From Chondrosia reniformis (taxonomy: Eukaryota; Porifera; Demospongiae; Chondrillida; Chondrillidae), in contig OX359190.1 of NCBI GenBank assembly GCA_947172415.1, forward strand, positions 5,022,001 to 5,086,000: a stretch of 64,000 nt of DNA, in the 5' to 3' direction. Positions 30,339 to 41,830 of this stretch are shown piece by piece (the stretch's first letter is position 1; each line of letters starts with the position of its first letter). The notes beneath the pieces were generated by a model that was not told the origin of the DNA, did not search any database, and saw only the letters and a list, made by a program, of their open reading frames with translations. The position numbers and the translations under genes are program-made.

Positions 30339-30700
30339 ATGAGTTCTAGCACACCCCCACCCACGGGCACCAATGAGGACCTGATGGAAGAAGAAGATGT
30401 AAGTCACTTTATACGTCTAATACTAGAAATCGCGTCTTTTTCAGACATTGATCATGAATGATTTACAAAAATAGGTCTCTACGGTATAAAATGTCCAAAA
30501 CCCTTAAAAATATTGTTTTTCTTCCTTCTATATAGTTTTTGAATTTGGAAGTGTGGCAAAATGGCCAGTTAGCAGCTGCAGATAGTGATATTGTAGTGGA
30601 TGATGACCCTAGGCCTCCGGCTAGTCTACCGCCACCCCCACCGTCACCACTATTGCAAGTACCAAAACCATGCAGGAATAAACGAAGACGTCTCCAGTAA
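30339..30700 (+). CDS. Small two-exon gene, Pro-rich acidic protein with basic C terminus
   Basis: Exon 1 (30339-30398) encodes MSSSTPPPTGTNEDLMEEED and stops at a good donor (GAT|GTAAGT). Exon 2 (30536-30700, acceptor TATATAG) continues in phase FLNLEVWQNGQLAAADSDIV, an acidic run, a polyproline stretch (PPASLPPPPPSP) and a basic tail NKRRRLQ before TAA; total 74 residues. An AATAAA lies 12 bases past the stop. The basic tail would serve as a nuclear localisation signal. No family is recognised. It could be the truncated front of a larger transposon-derived gene, ended early by the foldback element at about 30710-30800. Confidence 0.45.
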
Positions 30701-30709
30701 GGTTTTCGA

Positions 30710-30806
30710 CAATAAATCTTTGGAATAAAACGTTTCTACCTGTATGCATGTATTGCTGATGAAGAAATACAGGTTGAAACGTTCCATTCCAAAGATTTAA
30801 TGTTGC
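30710..30806. repeat. Foldback of ~97 bp just after the small gene
   Basis: Arms AAATCTTTGGAAT-AAAACGTTTCTACCTGTAT and the partner ending CATTCCAAAGATTTA pair over about 33 bases around a short loop that contains GCTGATGAAG. The TAA stop of the 30339 gene lies only 10 bases upstream, and the AATAAA words are in the left arm. Confidence 0.6.
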
Positions 30807-31117
30807 TGTTGCTCAATAAACTTCATATATCACGTATACGTTAGTTCGTTAGCAAGATGGAACCGTATAGTTGTCTTTTTTAAGCATTTAAAATGCTTAA
30901 AAAAAGATAACTAGAACTAGAACTAACCTGGTAAGACTGTAGAAATGCTGTGCCTGTTGGATATTAGTCAATAGGACGCTTTCATATACTTCGTTGACAG
31001 CTCGATCATCAATTTGATACTCAGTTATTTTAAACGCACGCTATACGTTTACACTACTTTAATTGTATATCAAATACCTTCGCTTTAACACCTAAACTAT
31101 ATGTTTATATAATAAAT

Positions 31118-31616
31118 TAGCTAGTCTCGCACCCCAGCCTAACTTACGCAAGAATAAAACGCCTCGGAAGAATGGGTCTGGTCAATTGAGGCGAGCGTAT
31201 TTCTATACATTCCCGTTAAGTTTGAGGCAGAGTTGTCCCTATATTGATGCAAACGTAATTCAGTTAGTTATCCATATTAAAACTTAGGTAATTTAACAGG
31301 CCCGGCGGAGGGTATTTCAAGTTGGTCAGGTCACTTCAGTCTTGCGAAACCACAAAACAACCTGCAAAACAAACTAGAAACGCAGAAGAACGCAAAACGT
31401 CACAGCTGCGAATTAAATGGCTGCCTGTGTCCTGCCGCCGCCTGACCGATTGAGAATAGTTCCTAAAGGAATGGCCCTCCTAACCCCTGTAAACCAGAGC
31501 CTAGCCGTCCGCCGGCCATTTTATTCGTTGCGTAATATAAACGGTCCGCGTGTTACGCAACAAATAAAATGGCCGGTGGACGGGTGGGGTCTGGCTAACG
31601 AGACTAGATTGAAATT
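31118..31616. mobile_element. Probable TIR element with an internal foldback
   Basis: The outer words CTAGTCTCG (31119) and CGAGACTAG (31605-31613) are inverted. A 31-bp near-perfect hairpin (GTCCGCCGGCCATTTTATTC with GAATAAAATGGCCGGTGGAC-like partner, 31508-31596) lies near the right end. The 72-codon frame at 31417-31635 runs through the hairpin and is not credible. A ~110-bp dispersed repeat (31185-31296) lies within. Confidence 0.4.
31185..31296 (+). repeat. Dispersed ~110-bp repeat (second copy inverted at 56140-56240)
   Basis: Both copies contain ATTCCCGTTAAGTTTGAGGC-like sequence, TATTGATGCAAA and ATATTAAAA in the same order, about 80% alike by eye. Nothing marks them as coding. They may be a fragment of a larger repeat. 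Confidence 0.55.
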
Positions 31617-31904
31617 AGAACGTTACGTTTCTTGATATTTCCCTTCATTTCGAGCAGGAACTATAAACTATTGGAGCTATAAAGTAAATTCTTACTTGCA
31701 GGTGAGAATGCTTGATATTTAGCACAAATCCTTAGGGATTTAAGAATTTTTTTGCAGCCTTGCCTGAAAGTTGGTCCGGTCATGACCGGACTGACCGGAC
31801 TGGGTCCGCCGGGCCTGTTTAAGTCTTCTCTTATGGTTTTTGTTCATATTTTTACTTGTCCATGCATGTATAGGAATAAGTAGCTAGTGTTTGTTGTGAT
31901 CATT

Positions 31905-32060
31905 ATGAGAATAAAACCTTATTGAGCGTCAGCAACCTAATTTCCTACTTGATATTCCCATATTTGTATAACTGATGAAGACCTCCAGGTAGAAATGTCC
32001 AGAACTAATAATATAAATTTATGTTACTGACATTCAGCAAGGCTTTATTCTTATCCATGT
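31905..32060. repeat. Foldback repeat, ~155 bp
   Basis: GAGAATAAAACCTTATTGAG and GTCAGCAACC pair with the partner ending AGCAAGGCTTTATTCTT. The loop includes CTGATGAAGACCTCCAGGTA. It resembles the 30710 foldback in having CTGATGAAG near the middle. Confidence 0.5.
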
Positions 32061-33595
32061 GTGTACATTTTTCTTGTGTAAATACAGTAGAATCTCATAA
32101 CAAAATTGCTAATATATATATATAGTGTATGTCTAAAATTTAATAAAGTGAAGTACCTTTCTGGCTAATTACACTCAAACAAGTATACACTACATAGTGA
32201 AAGTTAATGGCAAACTATAAATTATATATATATATTATTATTATATTAGAGTGCCCATGCATGTACATACATTAAGGTGTAAATAAATGCCAACCAGTTC
32301 TGATTAAGGGGCACAGGGCTATATACCTGGACACATACACTTAAGACTATCAGGCCGTTCACCTAGGTATATAGCCCGACTTTCTATATTACTGACTGAC
32401 TGCCACTACATTTCCATTCTTGGAAGCACATGCATGTACATCTCCCTATGGGAGCTCTCTGTTCAACAGTAAACACCATGTAAGCCTTATGCTTTCTCGG
32501 CTGCTTTACTGTTGTATATTGCGTAGAATGGCTGCATTTGCTGACTGTGACACAACATCTCCAAGCTGTGTTTCTCTGGCTGTTGGCAAAGAACAAAACA
32601 AAGCCATCGTTCACTGCGCTTACGTACATACGTTTGAAAATCAGTTACAAATATAATTACATACATATACTTTTATGCCATACTAATGCAAATAGAAATT
32701 TATGTGCCTAGGAATTGTATATATACTTCACATAAATAAAACTCACGTATAAAATTGTCGCTTTATGGTATTTCCCAACTAATATGTATCCATTATTTCA
32801 TATCATGTTTCTACATTTTCTTATATACAGAAAGTCATATACAACATTAAAGGGAGCTTATACAATTATTACAGTCCTAAAGGCAAACCCTACAATAAAA
32901 GAAAGGACCAAACACCAAGTGCACTGAGAGACAAGGCACCAAGGGATCAGCTACAGGTATATACCAATAGACCTTACACGAAGAGATCTAGACAGAACAT
33001 CAGCTTCAGAAAGCCAGAGGTCAGGCCAAAGGCCAGCTGGTTTTAACTCTTAACAACTTTTAATTGATTATAAATAAACAGCTTTTATATTTGAATGTAT
33101 ACACTTATGCCCATGCATGGGCCACTCATAATTTTAATGTTCATTTAATAATTAATGTGTTAAAACCACTACGCACCCTAATTAAAGTCTGCATTCGACA
33201 CATCAAACAAGCAAAATGGTGATACAAAAGGCTCAAATGGCGGCCTTTTGACAACGATTACTTTCTTGGTCTAAAATCGACTTTATGGCGTTCTACGCTT
33301 AGCGTTAATAGGCTAAACGTCCAATATAAACAGTTTATAAATAATCTAAACCATAAAAAGACTAAGTAAAGCTTTCATTTGGTGACAGCGTTTCGTATCC
33401 TTTCGTTTTGCTCTTTAGACTACACACTTGTTTTTCCTATACGGTAAAAAATCATATATAATAAACTATTGTTAACTTTTCCGTATATTTCGATTGCCTA
33501 TGGTTACGCAAGCAAACACTGAGTTATTTAATAGAGGATATGCATTGGTTGCGCAATATAAAGGTCGAAAGTGAATCAATGTATTAGTAGGTATA
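32061..33595. other. Gene-poor stretch
   Basis: Contains a 15-bp inverted word (GGGCTATATACC..GGTATATAGCCC, 32317-32371), opposed weak frames at 32384-32656, and AT-rich sequence. A weak exon-like piece (32830-33040, Lys/Arg-rich) was seen but lacks a domain. If the ZSWIM3-like gene has a first exon it should lie between here and 34175, but I did not find one. Confidence 0.3.
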
Positions 33596-34174
33596 TATAC
33601 GAAAAAGCAACAAAAGCTACTGGAATTGCTTTAGAGTGGTATATCTATATATGGATTGATTGCTGTCCAATGCAGCTAGAAATAAGAGGAAATAGCTAAA
33701 ATGAAGAGGGATGTAAAAATGGCTCTCCTATAATGACATAGCCACCAATAAATGTACATGTAGTATTCTGTGGATAGGTAAAGGGGTTGATCACTGAGTC
33801 TGATAAACTATGCTCTATAAACAGGCTGAGAGAAGAAAAACATTGGAATGGAGCTGTTTGATGTGGTGCATTTAGAAAATCTTCAGTTGTTGGATTCAAG
33901 CACTGGTTGGTAAGTTTACGAATAAGGAGGGCCCTTCTTAATCACTGTCTTGTTTCGATACTTTTTGCAGATGTATAAGTGAACACTGCCATTCCTACTT
34001 TTAACATCATTTTTGTAAATGTTTTTTATTTACTTGTATATACTGAATTAGCAACTATCTATGGTAGATGATAAGTAGATAGCTACTACTATTTTTTCAC
34101 ACACACTATAGCTATCACATTCTTATGCCCATGTGTGTATTGGTATATTTAGTGCACACTGTCCCCTGTTCTAG

Positions 34175-37100
34175 TACTATCAAGCGAGAGTGCAAAGCGG
34201 GAATCAAACTTTCACTGAGTGGTGATGGACAGTACCTTAGAGTCACAGAGGTTAATGAAGAGCACAATCATGACATCAGCAAGGTATGATAAGTTGTGGA
34301 TTTTGTATAATCAGTCGAGAATAACAGAAGTTACCATGTGTGTAGTTTGCGTGTATATATATATACACTTCTCAGGCAAAGTATGATCATCTTCCTCGTC
34401 AGCGACAACTGGGTGCGGAGGTTAGGGATGAGGCAGAAGGCTTGCTCAAGATGCAAGTCAACAAAAAACTGTTGCAACAACATCTCACTGAAGTAACAGG
34501 CAAGGTAATGCAGCACATGTTATACATTTGTGAGCGTGCTATTGTTTGAACGTGTACGTTAAGCTACCAGTGTTGCTATTAGGTTGTGACACTCAAGGAT
34601 ATTACAAACATCCAGACTGACGTTGCAAAAACCAGATGACAGCTTACAGTCTGTTGTGGCCAGTCTGAAGAAAATACCAGGCAAGTTGTCAGACTTGCAC
34701 TGTCAAATCTGTTTGCACGTTTATGTGATGGCATACATGTATACATGTCTGAGCTTAGTAATGATTTAATGTACATACTATTTATACCCAATATTAGGTT
34801 CCACAGTGGAGGTTTTTACACATGAAGGCATTCTCACAGGCCTGCTGTTCTAGGCCCGCCTCATGAAGTCTGTTTATTCATCATACCCTGAGGTTTTGCT
34901 TGTGGATGCCACATACAAATTGACCAATTTGAGGATGCCTGTTTACATCTTGATAGCAATAGACGGAAATGGACGAGGGGAAATAGTAATGATCTGTCTA
35001 ACAGCTCTTGAAAATGAGTGTGCCATCACAACAATGGTACAAGCTTTCAAGTGTAACAATCCCAGCTGGGAAAGAACGAAAGTTGTGATGAGTGACAAGG
35101 ATTTCACTGAGTGTGTGGTCTTTCGAAAGGAATTCCCCCAAGCAGCCCTCCACATCTGCTTATTCCATACAATGCGGAGTTTCTGTAGAGAAGTCACAAC
35201 AGAGAAGCTGTCAATTCGGCCTGGAGAAAGAGATCACGTGCTGGAGCTAATCACGAAGTTGACATATGCAAAGTCGGAGTCTGAGTATGACAGCCTCTAC
35301 CAAGATCTCCTGCAAACCCGCCTCAGCACAGTCATCGATTACTACAACTCCAACTGGCACAGCATTCGACACGAGTAGGTTGAATGCTTCAAAGGAGTGC
35401 ATTTCACTTTGGGTGAAACAACAAACAACCTCTTGGAAAACGTAAATGGGAAAATCCAAACAGTTTGCACCAGGTGTGTATACATGTCAAAGATTGATTG
35501 TATACTATACTACACTATACACAATATTGAGGTCACTGTGTAGAAACAGTATGCATTGCACATGTACTTCTTCTTTCCATGTATAGGTACAGCAGTTTGT
35601 CCAGATTTTTTAACCAGTTCTTTGCTGTGTTGTCTACTCTACTGATGGCACTGGTAAAGAGGAATGTTCTGTTTTCTGATCCAGTGGAGAAAGAGTACTC
35701 CTCACTTCTCACACCATATGCTATGAGATTTGTCTCACAGCAGTTTCAACTCAGAAATAAAATGGTTATTATCCATGCATCAGGTACATACGTATATGCT
35801 ACATACTATCACTAAACTTTACTAGCCAAAGAGTAACCTGGTTACGCCAAATGTTTCGGCAGCTATTCAACTGCAACTGCCAGCTTCAGTGGCAGCTGAA
35901 TAGCTGCCAAAACATTTGGCGTAACCAGGTTACTCTTTGGCTAGTGAAGTTTTAGTGATAATAGCACACCATGCATGTCTATACCTAGCCACACAGGATT
36001 TTGCATTTATCAGAGAGAGGTACATACATAATGATGCTGTTCTGCATGTACATATGGATGGTTATGTATAATTCTGTATGTTTCCATTCCTCAGAAGAGG
36101 AAAACAGATTCCAATGTTCATCCTACGAAGGAATTTTGGAAGTGACCGCACACAGCTGCCAGTGCAAATTTTGGCATACCATACATTTGCCCTGCAGACA
36201 CATCTTTTCAGTCCGGGAAAGAACACACTGCCGTCTCTACTGTGAGGAATTGGTTACCCCTAGATGGACACTTGACTGTATCAAAGCAGCCTATGAAGTG
36301 AAACACCAGTCACAAGATAGCGAATCAGACTGTTTTGAGGTTTGTATATATATTATATGGACTATGCATGTGTATGGATTTGTATTAATCTGTCATGGGC
36401 CAACAATCCTGTCTACAGGTAACAGACATTGCCCAGGAGCAAGAATATGAAGAACGCCTGGCTCTGTTACAACTCTTGAAAGAAAAGTGGTCCAATGGAC
36501 ATAAAGATACCCTTCAGACACAAGAGTTGAAATATGAACACATCACAATCATATCACATGCAACCAAGGGTGTATATTTGACATCTTGTTCCCGTGCATA
36601 TATGTATACATACAGGACCTCCCTGAATTATATTATTTAATTATATTGTATTATATTATTTAGATTAGTGGTGTATATTACAACTTGCACTGTATATACT
36701 GTACTGTATAGGTGAGCAACCATCAACAAGCACTCCAATTGTTGGCCCCTGTCAGGTACCTTCAATCGTTAGGACAAGTGAAATGCCTTGTAAGTTGTGT
36801 CTCAATGTGGAGGACAATGCCGTCACATGCATGTACATATATATGCATAGGTATGTGATTGTTACATTATGGTATGCACAATACATTCAGGTGGTGTTAA
36901 TGACACTATGGAGACAGCCAACACTGAACAGCAGGAAGCCAGCCGCAAAACTCGCAACAAAGTAAGCCCTCTTCTGTCTTCAAACGTTAAGGGTGTGTCA
37001 CAATAGTTGGTGTTCACTTCAATCATGCATTTAGCAAATTTGGCAAACATCCAATTACCACCAAAGATGAGGAAATGAGGAAGGCCAAAGGGTGCTGCTT

Positions 37101-37660
37101 TAACAGTGATAGGTCTCCCTAAGAAGAAGGGTAGAATGTGCAAGCCTCAAGAGTTCAGAAGAAAGTCTCCCAGAGAGAAGCAGAAAGGTACTTATACATA
37201 GATGTTGCAGTTATTTTTGTGCTCAACTTGTAAGGAGTTATGGTAATCATTGCAACTTAAACATTTTCCCGATACAGCTATTCTATCCTGGTTTGTGCAC
37301 AATGACATAGCCACAGCTACTGTCATGGAAGGCAGGATTATTGAAGAAGATGTAGAGGTTAGGCAAGAGAAAGTTCCCACTGTCTGCATCGATGAGAATG
37401 TGTGTCTAGAGACCTGCAGAAAGCACTGTACAACAGATGCGTGGCTAGTCATTATGGATGTTGTTGCGGCTAATAGGAACAACCCCGTTTGGTATTGTGA
37501 TCGGTGTACCAGGCATATCTCAGATGACACACAGTCGTCCCTTGTGTGTGAGTGCTGCCTGGGATGGTTTCATTTTGAGTGTCTTGGCCTCAAGCAACCA
37601 CCCCAGGCAAAGGTGTGGTTCTGCAGGAAGTGTTGTGCCGCAGTCCAGGGGCAGGACTAA
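34175..37660 (+). pseudogene. ZSWIM3-like gene with SWIM and PHD zinc fingers, disrupted
   Basis: About eleven exons with sound splice sites: 34175-34283, 34376-34504, 34583-34680, 34798-35473, 35587-35783, 36095-36339, 36419-36569, 36712-36789, 36891-36961, 37035-37187 and 37278-37660. Order: FAR1/ZSWIM-like end (GQYLRVTEVNEEHNHDI), RNase H-like MULE-derived region (YPEVLLVDATYKL ... ALHICLFHTMRSF), SWIM finger (CQCKFWHTIHLPCRHIFSV), AT-hook-like GRPKG, and a C4HC3 PHD finger (YCDRC, CECC, HFEC, FCRKC). Breaks: a one-base shift near 34630, TAG at 34851 and 35376, and TGA at 37076. The PHD suggests chromatin binding for the parent gene. Readable exons with few stops imply recent loss, or sequence errors. 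Confidence 0.75.
35809..35958. mobile_element. 150-bp snap-back MITE inside an intron
   Basis: Two ~60-base arms (TCACTAAACTTTACTAGCC ... GGCAGCTATTCA and its complement) fold almost perfectly around a ~20-base loop. It lies in the intron between 35783 and 36095 of the ZSWIM3-like gene, so it does not disturb the exons. It could affect splicing through RNA structure. Confidence 0.75.
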
Positions 37661-37661
37661 C

Positions 37662-38250
37662 ATTGTTTTCAGTACCCTTGACTGAACTCTTTATCTAATA
37701 CAATAACATGTTTTGTAATCCTAATAAGCTACTTAGCTAGCTACTAGGCCTAGCAAAATGTTTTATGTCAGAAAATAAATGTACAGCTACATGATACAAT
37801 ACTACGAGATATCAGAAACATAGCTATAGCCCACTCTGAGGCTGGAAAGATGAACTATAGTCGGCAAGGATAGCCGAGTTTGGATCATTCGCCTACACAT
37901 GTAAGAATCGCGGAAGAGTCACTAAAATTACCTTGCACTTCGTGACTCAATGATGAAATACAATTCAAGACATCGATATCATATTCCTTTAGAGAACGAT
38001 TCAAGACATCATATTATTAGTGTCTTCAATCGTACTCAGAGTCTGAAGGACGACCGTAGCTATAGCTGGCCAGCAAAACATTCAGGAATCTGATTGACGC
38101 TTGTGATCTGTGCCTTGCACGGACCAATTGCCAGATCAATAGCCGCGAAATGGACGTCCGGTTGCCGGATCAATAGCCACTGCATTCTTTAAATCTATAA
38201 TTATGGTTGGTAATAGCATATTGTTGTATGTTGTCTATTTGTGTAGCTTT
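37662..38250. other. 3' flank of the ZSWIM3-like gene, includes a dispersed repeat
   Basis: No frame. The 38129-38194 block is the inverted partner of 8889-8955 (ATCAATAGCCGCGAAATGG). Two short near-duplicates of CAAGACATC occur at 37965-38010. Confidence 0.4.
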
Positions 38251-38257
38251 CAGTTTC

Positions 38258-40044
38258 AGATGCGTTTCTGTGTGCGAGTCTTTTTAGCGATTCATTACAG
38301 TAGAACATTAAGAAACACTTTAATTTGAAAAAGAGATGAGCTTATCACTAACGTGAATGAATTAGTATAAGGCCTAGGGCTACAGTCTAAATTATTTTTA
38401 ACATTATAAGTCAGATTAGGGGTAGCTTGAAAGGTATAAACCTTACAATATAACATTAGCTGTAACATGTGGAATGGATGGATGGTTTCTGTGTTTCTAT
38501 GTGGTATTCTTGCATTGATTAGTTGATGTAGACATTCTTTAAATCTATAATTATGGTTGGCAATAGCATGGAAGCATTTCTGTGTGCGAGGCTTCAGCAA
38601 TTTGTTGGTAATGAGGATATGCATTGAAGACTGTTGAACAAAGTCTTGCCATCCCTCTTTGCTTGCTGGTTAGTGTTGAACGTAAACTAATGTTAAATGA
38701 GACAAACAAATAGATAATAATTATTAAATCGATATGGAGTTTATGTGGCGCACGAAATGAGCCTTTGGCGGTACCTACTATCACTTTGTTGATAACTTTC
38801 ACCTTTACAGTAGACTGCAAAGATGAATGTTTGTTTCAGCGACTTCGAAATAGCCTTCGGACTATTTCTTACAAAAGCATTTTTCAGCGCTACAGTTCTC
38901 TATAGAACTTTCCTTGAGCAACCCCATATAGACACCTAAATTCCTCTACAGTGAGTTTATTTATATTGTAGACCAAGTGTCCGTGTGTGTATGTGTTTAA
39001 CCCTTATATAAAAGTAAGTTGGTGAGGATGACGGTTAAATAACATGTAATTGTCCTTGAATAGGCCAGAAATATACTTTTATCTAAGTCCTACTGTATAG
39101 GTCTATATACGCTTTAAGTATATCTTCATAGACATTAAATCTAAAATCAGTGACGTCGTAATTATACCTTCTTTCGGTCTATAGTCACAAAACGTTTAGA
39201 GTAAGCCTCATACATACCATGCGGCTGCTATATAAATGTCACGTAATTCTCACTGTAGGCCTATAAGTTTAAAATATCTTCTTAAACGTTAAATCTATAA
39301 GGTTGAATAACCAATCAGTAAGGTCAAAATCATATCATCTTTAGATCTACACTTACGAAGAATCTCCGCTAAGTTATATACGCTACACTTTTGTTGCAAT
39401 ACAGCTGTCGAGTAAGCATTATTTTCTCTCGTTTTGTTTAGTATAAACACTCTTTGTTTATTATATACACCCTACTGTTTTGCATAAACATCCTATTAAT
39501 TAATCACCTGTAATACACCATGGTGTCTACTTTTAAGCATAGCATGCTGATGAAAGTTCAGCTTGTCTTCTGCACCCATCTATTGTGACCAACACTATCT
39601 AGCATGGATTTTAGAGTTGATTTTAGTGAATAGTTTCATTGGGCAACTAACAATGATGATGTCTATGTAGGCCTTGCAAGTTTAACGTTGTTGATATCGT
39701 TTAACTTGAGATGATGTTATGTACATTGAACACTAACCAGCAAGCAAAGAGGAATGCCTAGACTTTGTTATATAGTCTTTCATGCATATCCTCATTACCA
39801 ACAAATTAGTGAAGTATGTACTTACATCTTCCATGCCACTGCTAACCTGACATACAACTTAAAAGGATTTCTACAGTAACTATTCACTACATGAATCCTA
39901 CATAGAAACATATCCCTAGGCATTCTATCAATTCACATTGTGTAATATACGCTAGTGATAAGCTTATATCTTAACGAATTAAAGTGTTGCTCAACTAACT
40001 ACAGAAATGAAGATTCGCATGTATTAACGCATCCTAAAAATGAG
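38258..40044. mobile_element. Non-autonomous TIR element, ~1.8 kb
   Basis: The left end (ATGCGTTTCTGTGTGCGAG ... AACACTTTAATTTG ... GAGCTTATCACTAACGTG) is matched in inverted orientation at 39945-40044 (ending GCATCCTAAAAATGAG). A second internal inverted pair, 38590-38690 and 39725-39825, shares ACTAACCAGCAAGCAAAGAG in opposite strands. The same end sequence recurs at 8421-8790. No transposase frame. Inside, 39085-39390 shows two diverged tandem copies of a ~150-bp block. Confidence 0.6.
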
Positions 40045-40925
40045 TTAAAATGTTTAATATAATGTCTCGCAGAAATCTGAAACTAATTTTGTCTGCTGAT
40101 TTAGACAAAGGCAGTTTAGACACTTGCAGAGCACCTCTATTAAACCCAATTCTATCAGATTCAGACGTAAACAGTACGCCTTTGTTAAACCAAAGTCCTA
40201 CCTATTCAGACGCACCGTTAAGATTCACTTAAAATATTGCTATAAGGCTAAATTCCTAGAGATTCTAACAAGCAGTTTAGACTCACGTATAATGTCTCCC
40301 TTAATCTTCTTTCAAATCACCTATGGCAGGCAGTTCCCTTCAATAAGTGAAACTTTCTGTAACTGTAGGTTTACGCAATACTCACACTGACAAACGGACA
40401 ATATAAATTCATTACATTACTACAACTTATATATGTGACCGTCCATGCAAAACGGGGCATTTTTACGTATGTAACGGAAATTGCATTTTTGCTATCATTT
40501 GAAAGGGTTTCCGTAGTACTAACGAATGGTTCTATCAGAAGTGTCATAGCTGTTACGGATCCGAAGTTACGACACTTTGAAACAGAACCATTGCCAAACT
40601 CAATATGTAAAACAGTTTTACTTTCGTTTAGTTAATAAAAATGATGACATCATTGATTTTGCAATCTCCAGCAAATCAAATCAAAACTATCGAACGATAA
40701 TGATATTCACCGTTCAATATAAAGAACAAAATGGCGTATTTCCGGTAGCTTCTATTTAATAAGATCGGATTTATTGGACAAAGAAGACCGAAATAACAAT
40801 GGCGAGATTGGGATACCAATGTATGTTGCAGCAGTGCATGATTATGTAAGAATCACTGGCACTTCTGCAAATCGGAATTGTTACAGCCATTGTACTACTA
40901 TATTTCTGTACTGTAATGATAAACA
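40045..40925. other. Upstream flank of Helitron 2, boundary not found
   Basis: Small frames only (40050-40390, 40435-40759), none with a domain. The 5' end of Helitron 2 should be in or near this interval. Confidence 0.3.
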
Positions 40926-41270
40926 ATGAAGAATTATGCATTTATTTTAAGTACCATTGATACTGGTACGCGTATGTTCACTTGCCATAGGCAGCACTGG
41001 TTTAGATGCACACTGAAGCTGCTATTACACAGAAGGCGTTATTGTAAGCATAATTACACTTTAGCTACAGTGTTTAGTTTGTTATTGTTCCTTGAAGGAG
41101 ACATAGAATCAAACCCAGGTCCTTCAAAGGAATGGATCAGGAAACAGGCCCAGAAACAAAATTATCTGTTGCAAAGAGACACAATATTGGAAAAGCGAAG
41201 GCTGGATTATGCAGAGAATACAGAACCAAAACGACTATATAGCATCCAAAGTAAGCTATGCCGAAATTAA
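40926..41270 (+). CDS. Helitron 2 leader ORF with a 2A motif
   Basis: The frame starts MKNYAFILSTIDTGTRMFTC, passes a basic patch (LHRRRYCKHN) and a hydrophobic stretch (LATVFSLLLFLE), and then reads GDIESNPGP at 41097-41123, a full match to the 2A consensus G-D-(V/I)-E-x-N-P-G-P. It continues through a Lys/Arg-rich segment (SKEWIRKQAQKQNYLLQRD) into the first 15-residue-type repeat. A one-frame shift near 41230-41260 separates it from the next frame. Ribosome skipping here would release a ~65-residue leader from the Rep-helicase. The preserved motif in a decaying element suggests it was functional in the parent. Confidence 0.7.
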   Translation: MKNYAFILSTIDTGTRMFTCHRQHWFRCTLKLLLHRRRYCKHNYTLATVFSLLLFLEGDIESNPGPSKEWIRKQAQKQNYLLQRDTILEKRRLDYAENTEPKRLYSIQSKLCRN

Positions 41271-41830
41271 TACAGAAGCTAAGAAAGCTGCCTCTAGAGC
41301 AAAGTATTCTGCTAATCCTGAAGCCATGAAGACTGCCGCTAAAGTGAGCTACTCTGCAAATGCCGAACCCAAGAAGGCTGTTGCTAATATGCATTATTCT
41401 GCCAATCCAGAAGCCAAACGGGCTGCCTCTAGAGCAAAGTATTCTGCTAATCCTGAAGCCATGAAGGCTGCCGCTAAAGCGAGCTACTCTGCAAATCCTG
41501 AACCCAAGAAGGCTGGTTCTAAAGTGTATTACTCTGCCAATCCAGAAGCCGAGCGAGCTGCTACTAAAGTGCATTACTTTGCCAATCCAAACGCCAAGTG
41601 GGCTACCTCTAGAGCAAAGTATTCTACTAATTCTGAAGCCATGAAGGCTGCCACTAAAGCGAGCTACTCTGCCAATCCAGAAGCCAAACCGGCTGCTTCT
41701 ACAGCAAAGTACTGTAGTAACACTGAATCCATGAAAGCTGCCTTAAGAGTGAGCTACAAATGTAAATCAAGTGGGGCAAAAGCAGTCTCCAGAGCAAACT
41801 ACATAAAAAGACGATGGGTGAAAATAGCTG
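41209..41830 (+). repeat. Diverged 45-bp coding repeats of Helitron 2
   Basis: About a dozen in-frame 15-residue units of the form YSANPEAKRAASRAK, YSANPEAMKAAAKAS or YSANPEPKKAGSKVY. Units alternate in type, giving a higher-order period (similar units recur every few positions). Last units are degenerate. The period and Asn-Pro-Glu core match Helitron 1, but these copies have diverged. Confidence 0.8.

Noticed and set aside
30740-30790. Hammerhead candidate (GCTGATGAAG ... GTTGAAACG)
   Set aside because: Stem II cannot form between the boxes, and the arms pair as one continuous foldback instead.
31970-32005. Hammerhead candidate (CTGATGAAGACCTCCAGGTAGAAAT)
   Set aside because: A short stem II is possible, but no stem I or stem III partner exists in the flanks.
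34943-35459. Minus-strand frames opposite the ZSWIM3-like exon 4
   Set aside because: Shadows of the plus-strand exon that carries the recognisable RNase H-like region.
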